Assembly (NCBI GenBank): GCA_902470065.1
Contig: CABRFA010000007.1
Location: forward strand, 1-51,988
DNA length: 51,988 nt
DNA from: an uncultured Collinsella sp.
GTDB lineage: Bacteria; Actinomycetota; Coriobacteriia; Coriobacteriales; Coriobacteriaceae
Direction of reading: 5' to 3'
This document shows positions 50,193-51,988 of this stretch, in pieces (position 1 is the first letter of the stretch; each line of letters starts with the position of its first letter). The notes under the pieces were generated by a model. The model ran no database searches. It saw nothing but the letters and a program-made list of their open reading frames with translations, and was not told the origin of the DNA. The position numbers and the translations under genes are program-made.

Positions 50193-51674
50193 TTAGCGAT
50201 GGAAGAAACCGCGGCGCTCAAACTTGGGCTCGCAGCACACGTTGATACCCAGTTTGCGCAGTACCGTCTCGTCCGTCGGCGAGATAATCACGCTAAAGAA
50301 GGCATCGCAACCGCGCAGCTGCTCCAGGCCCGAAAGGACGCGAGCGGCCGTCTCGCTCGTGGCCGAGGTGATCGACAGAGCCATAAGCGTCTCGTCGGTG
50401 TGGAGGCGCGGGTTTTTGCTGCCCAGGAAATGCGTCTTGAGCTTGCTGATGGGCTCGATCGCCTCATCGCTAATGACCTCGAGCTCAAGGTCGACGCCCG
50501 AGACATGCTTAAGTGCATTCATGATGAGCGAGCTCGCAGCGCCCAGGCGCGTGGAAGTCTTGCCGGTCACCACGGAGCCATCGGGCATAACCATGGCACC
50601 CACGGGACCACCCGTCAGCTGCTCCCTGGTGAGGGCCGCCGAGCGCGCCGGTGAGTAGTTCTTATCGATGCCGGCTTTCTTCATAATGATCTTGAGACGG
50701 TCGACTTGCTCATCGCCCACGCCGGTACGGCGCACATTTTCGACCGCGGTAAAGTAGCGGCGGACGATCTCCATCTTGGAAGCGTCGCGGCAGGCATCGT
50801 CATCGGTGATGGCAAAGCCGACCATATTGACGCCCATGTCCGTAGGACTCTGGTAGGGGCTCTTGCCCAGGATCTTTTCCATCAGAGCACGGACCACCGG
50901 GAAGGCCTCGACGTCGCGGTTGTAGTTGACCGTGGTCTTGTTATAGGCCTCAAGGTGGAAGGAGTCGATGATATTGGCATCGTCGAGGTCCGCCGTGGCC
51001 GCCTCGTAGGCGATGTTGACCGGATGCGTGAGGGGAAGGTTCCAGACCGGGAAGGTCTCGAACTTGGCATAGCCGGCGGCCGTGCCATGCTTGTGCTCGT
51101 GATAGAGCTGAGACAGGCAGGTGGCAAGCTTGCCCGAGCCAGGACCGGGGGCAGTGACCACGACGAGCGGTCGGGTGGTCTCGACAAACTCATTCTTGCC
51201 GTAGCCATCGTCGGACACGATCAGATCGACATCGTGCGGATACCCCTCGATGGGATAGTGCAGCTTGGCGGGAATACCGAGCGCGTTCAAGCGGTTGCGG
51301 AACACATCGGCAGCAGGCTGGCCGGCGTACTGGGTGATGACCACAGCCGCGACAGCAAAGCCGTTGCCGCGGAACAGGTCAACCAGGCGCAGCACATCCT
51401 CGTCATAGGTAATGCCGAGGTCACCACGAGCCTTGTTTTTCTCGATGTGGTTCGCGTTGATCGCGATGATAACCTCGACATCGTCGGCGATGCTCTTGAG
51501 CATGCGGAACTTGCTGTCCGGTTCAAAACCCGGCAGCACGCGGCTCGCATGATAGTCATCGAACAGCTTACCGCCAAACTCCAAATAGAGCTTGCCACCA
51601 AACTGCGAGATGCGCTCCTTAATGTGAGCAGCCTGCAGCTCGATATACTTCGCGTTGTCGAAACCCTGGCGCAT
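50193..51674 (-). CDS. DUF1846 domain protein
   Basis: 493 residues, the full DUF1846 length. The family occurs in Firmicutes and Coriobacteria; structural homologues exist, but no proven function is known to me. The N-terminus reads MRQGFDNAKYIELQAAHIKE. A nucleotide-binding-like loop TAPGPGSGKLATCLSQLYHE sits near residue 175, suggesting phosphate or nucleotide binding. The ATG at 51674 follows GGGACGGGAGCCATAT; an 8-codon extension is rejected. Single gene with its own terminator. Confidence 0.88.
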   Translation of the reverse strand: MRQGFDNAKYIELQAAHIKERISQFGGKLYLEFGGKLFDDYHASRVLPGFEPDSKFRMLKSIADDVEVIIAINANHIEKNKARGDLGITYDEDVLRLVDLFRGNGFAVAAVVITQYAGQPAADVFRNRLNALGIPAKLHYPIEGYPHDVDLIVSDDGYGKNEFVETTRPLVVVTAPGPGSGKLATCLSQLYHEHKHGTAAGYAKFETFPVWNLPLTHPVNIAYEAATADLDDANIIDSFHLEAYNKTTVNYNRDVEAFPVVRALMEKILGKSPYQSPTDMGVNMVGFAITDDDACRDASKMEIVRRYFTAVENVRRTGVGDEQVDRLKIIMKKAGIDKNYSPARSAALTREQLTGGPVGAMVMPDGSVVTGKTSTRLGAASSLIMNALKHVSGVDLELEVISDEAIEPISKLKTHFLGSKNPRLHTDETLMALSITSATSETAARVLSGLEQLRGCDAFFSVIISPTDETVLRKLGINVCCEPKFERRGFFHR

Positions 51675-51919
51675 ATATGGCTCCCGTCCCGTTTCCATTT
51701 AATGTTCTAGGCGATTATAACGGAGCCCGCCCTCCCCGATACCCAGACCATCAACAGGCACCAACCAAACACGCCCACCGCAACCACCGGGGACCCGGGG
51801 TAGATCATTTGGGACGGGCTACCCCAAACGCACCGCCCCACCACGCCAAGTTGGCGCAGAAACCAAGACACTCCGCACCAACATCGGCAACATCGCAGGT
51901 GGAGCATAAGTCAGACACT

Positions 51920-51988
51920 ATGACCCAATCCGAGGGCACGGAAACGACAGGAGCCCCCGCTCGTGACCGCGGGTCGGGGCTGCGACAA
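51920..51988 (+). CDS. 5' end of an unidentified gene running off the right edge
   Basis: An ATG at 51920 opens 23 codons without a stop to the window end, starting MTQSEGTETTGAPARD. The nearest purine-rich site, GGTGGAG, is about 15 nt upstream, longer than normal. The 245 nt before it, after the DUF1846 start, show no other gene. A polar, Gly/Arg-rich start; no family can be named. Confidence 0.35.
   Translation, partial: MTQSEGTETTGAPARDRGSGLRQ

Overview
The window is GC-rich, densely coded bacterial chromosome and almost all of it is housekeeping. It looks like a Coriobacteriia member (Actinomycetota), and Collinsella or a close relative is my best guess. The reasons are inference from gene content: a mur/fts (dcw) cluster without ftsA, a SepF/DivIVA/YggT division set, a short ThiC under a TPP riboswitch, a DUF1846 protein, a TIGR02452 macrodomain protein, and strong AGGAGG-type ribosome sites with GC-rich hairpin terminators. 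No rRNA, tRNA, insertion sequence, prophage or CRISPR array was seen.

Layout. (1) 1-7.8 kb: start of a minus-strand gene at the left edge, a cysteine desulfidase/serine dehydratase-like gene (cyuA), rpiB, ndk, argH, a small unknown ORF, argG and a Cof-type HAD phosphatase. (2) 7.8-19.8 kb: polA, an M18 aminopeptidase, yaaA, a membrane-anchored unknown, TPP riboswitch-thiC, thiD, a repeat cluster, an SGNH hydrolase, a PARG-like TIGR02452 protein, a BI-1 family membrane protein and a small unknown. (3) 20.0-22.6 kb: PiT phosphate transporter with its DUF47 partner, then a nitroreductase. (4) 22.7-46.4 kb: one long minus-strand block. In transcription order it reads mraZ, rsmH, ftsL-like, ftsI, murF, mraY, murD, ftsW, murG, murC, murB, ftsQ, ftsZ, pgeF (ylmD), pstS, pstC, pstA, pstB, phoU, yggS (ylmE), sepF (ylmF), yggT (ylmG), divIVA. 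(5) 46.4-52 kb: a regulatory region, xerD, pyrG, a small winged-helix protein, a DUF1846 protein and the start of a plus-strand gene at the right edge.

How it fits together. The long block supplies peptidoglycan precursor synthesis and the divisome. murE and ftsA are absent from it. The high-affinity phosphate operon sits exactly between ylmD and ylmE, which are neighbours in the classical ylm cluster, and pstS overlaps the laccase-domain gene pgeF by four bases. A PiT/DUF47 phosphate system lies only a few kilobases away. Thiamine pyrimidine synthesis (thiC, thiD) and arginine synthesis (argG, argH) are the other pathway pairs.

Most unusual items: three tandem 55-bp palindromes with 16-bp arms and a constant 23-nt loop (16361-16576); very long perfect inverted repeats at several gene ends (arms of 15 to 32 bp); a pair of palindromes with matching arm changes at the mraZ promoter, one filling its spacer; the pst operon inside the ylm cluster with a possible Pho box; and a yggT with no ATG, GTG or TTG start.
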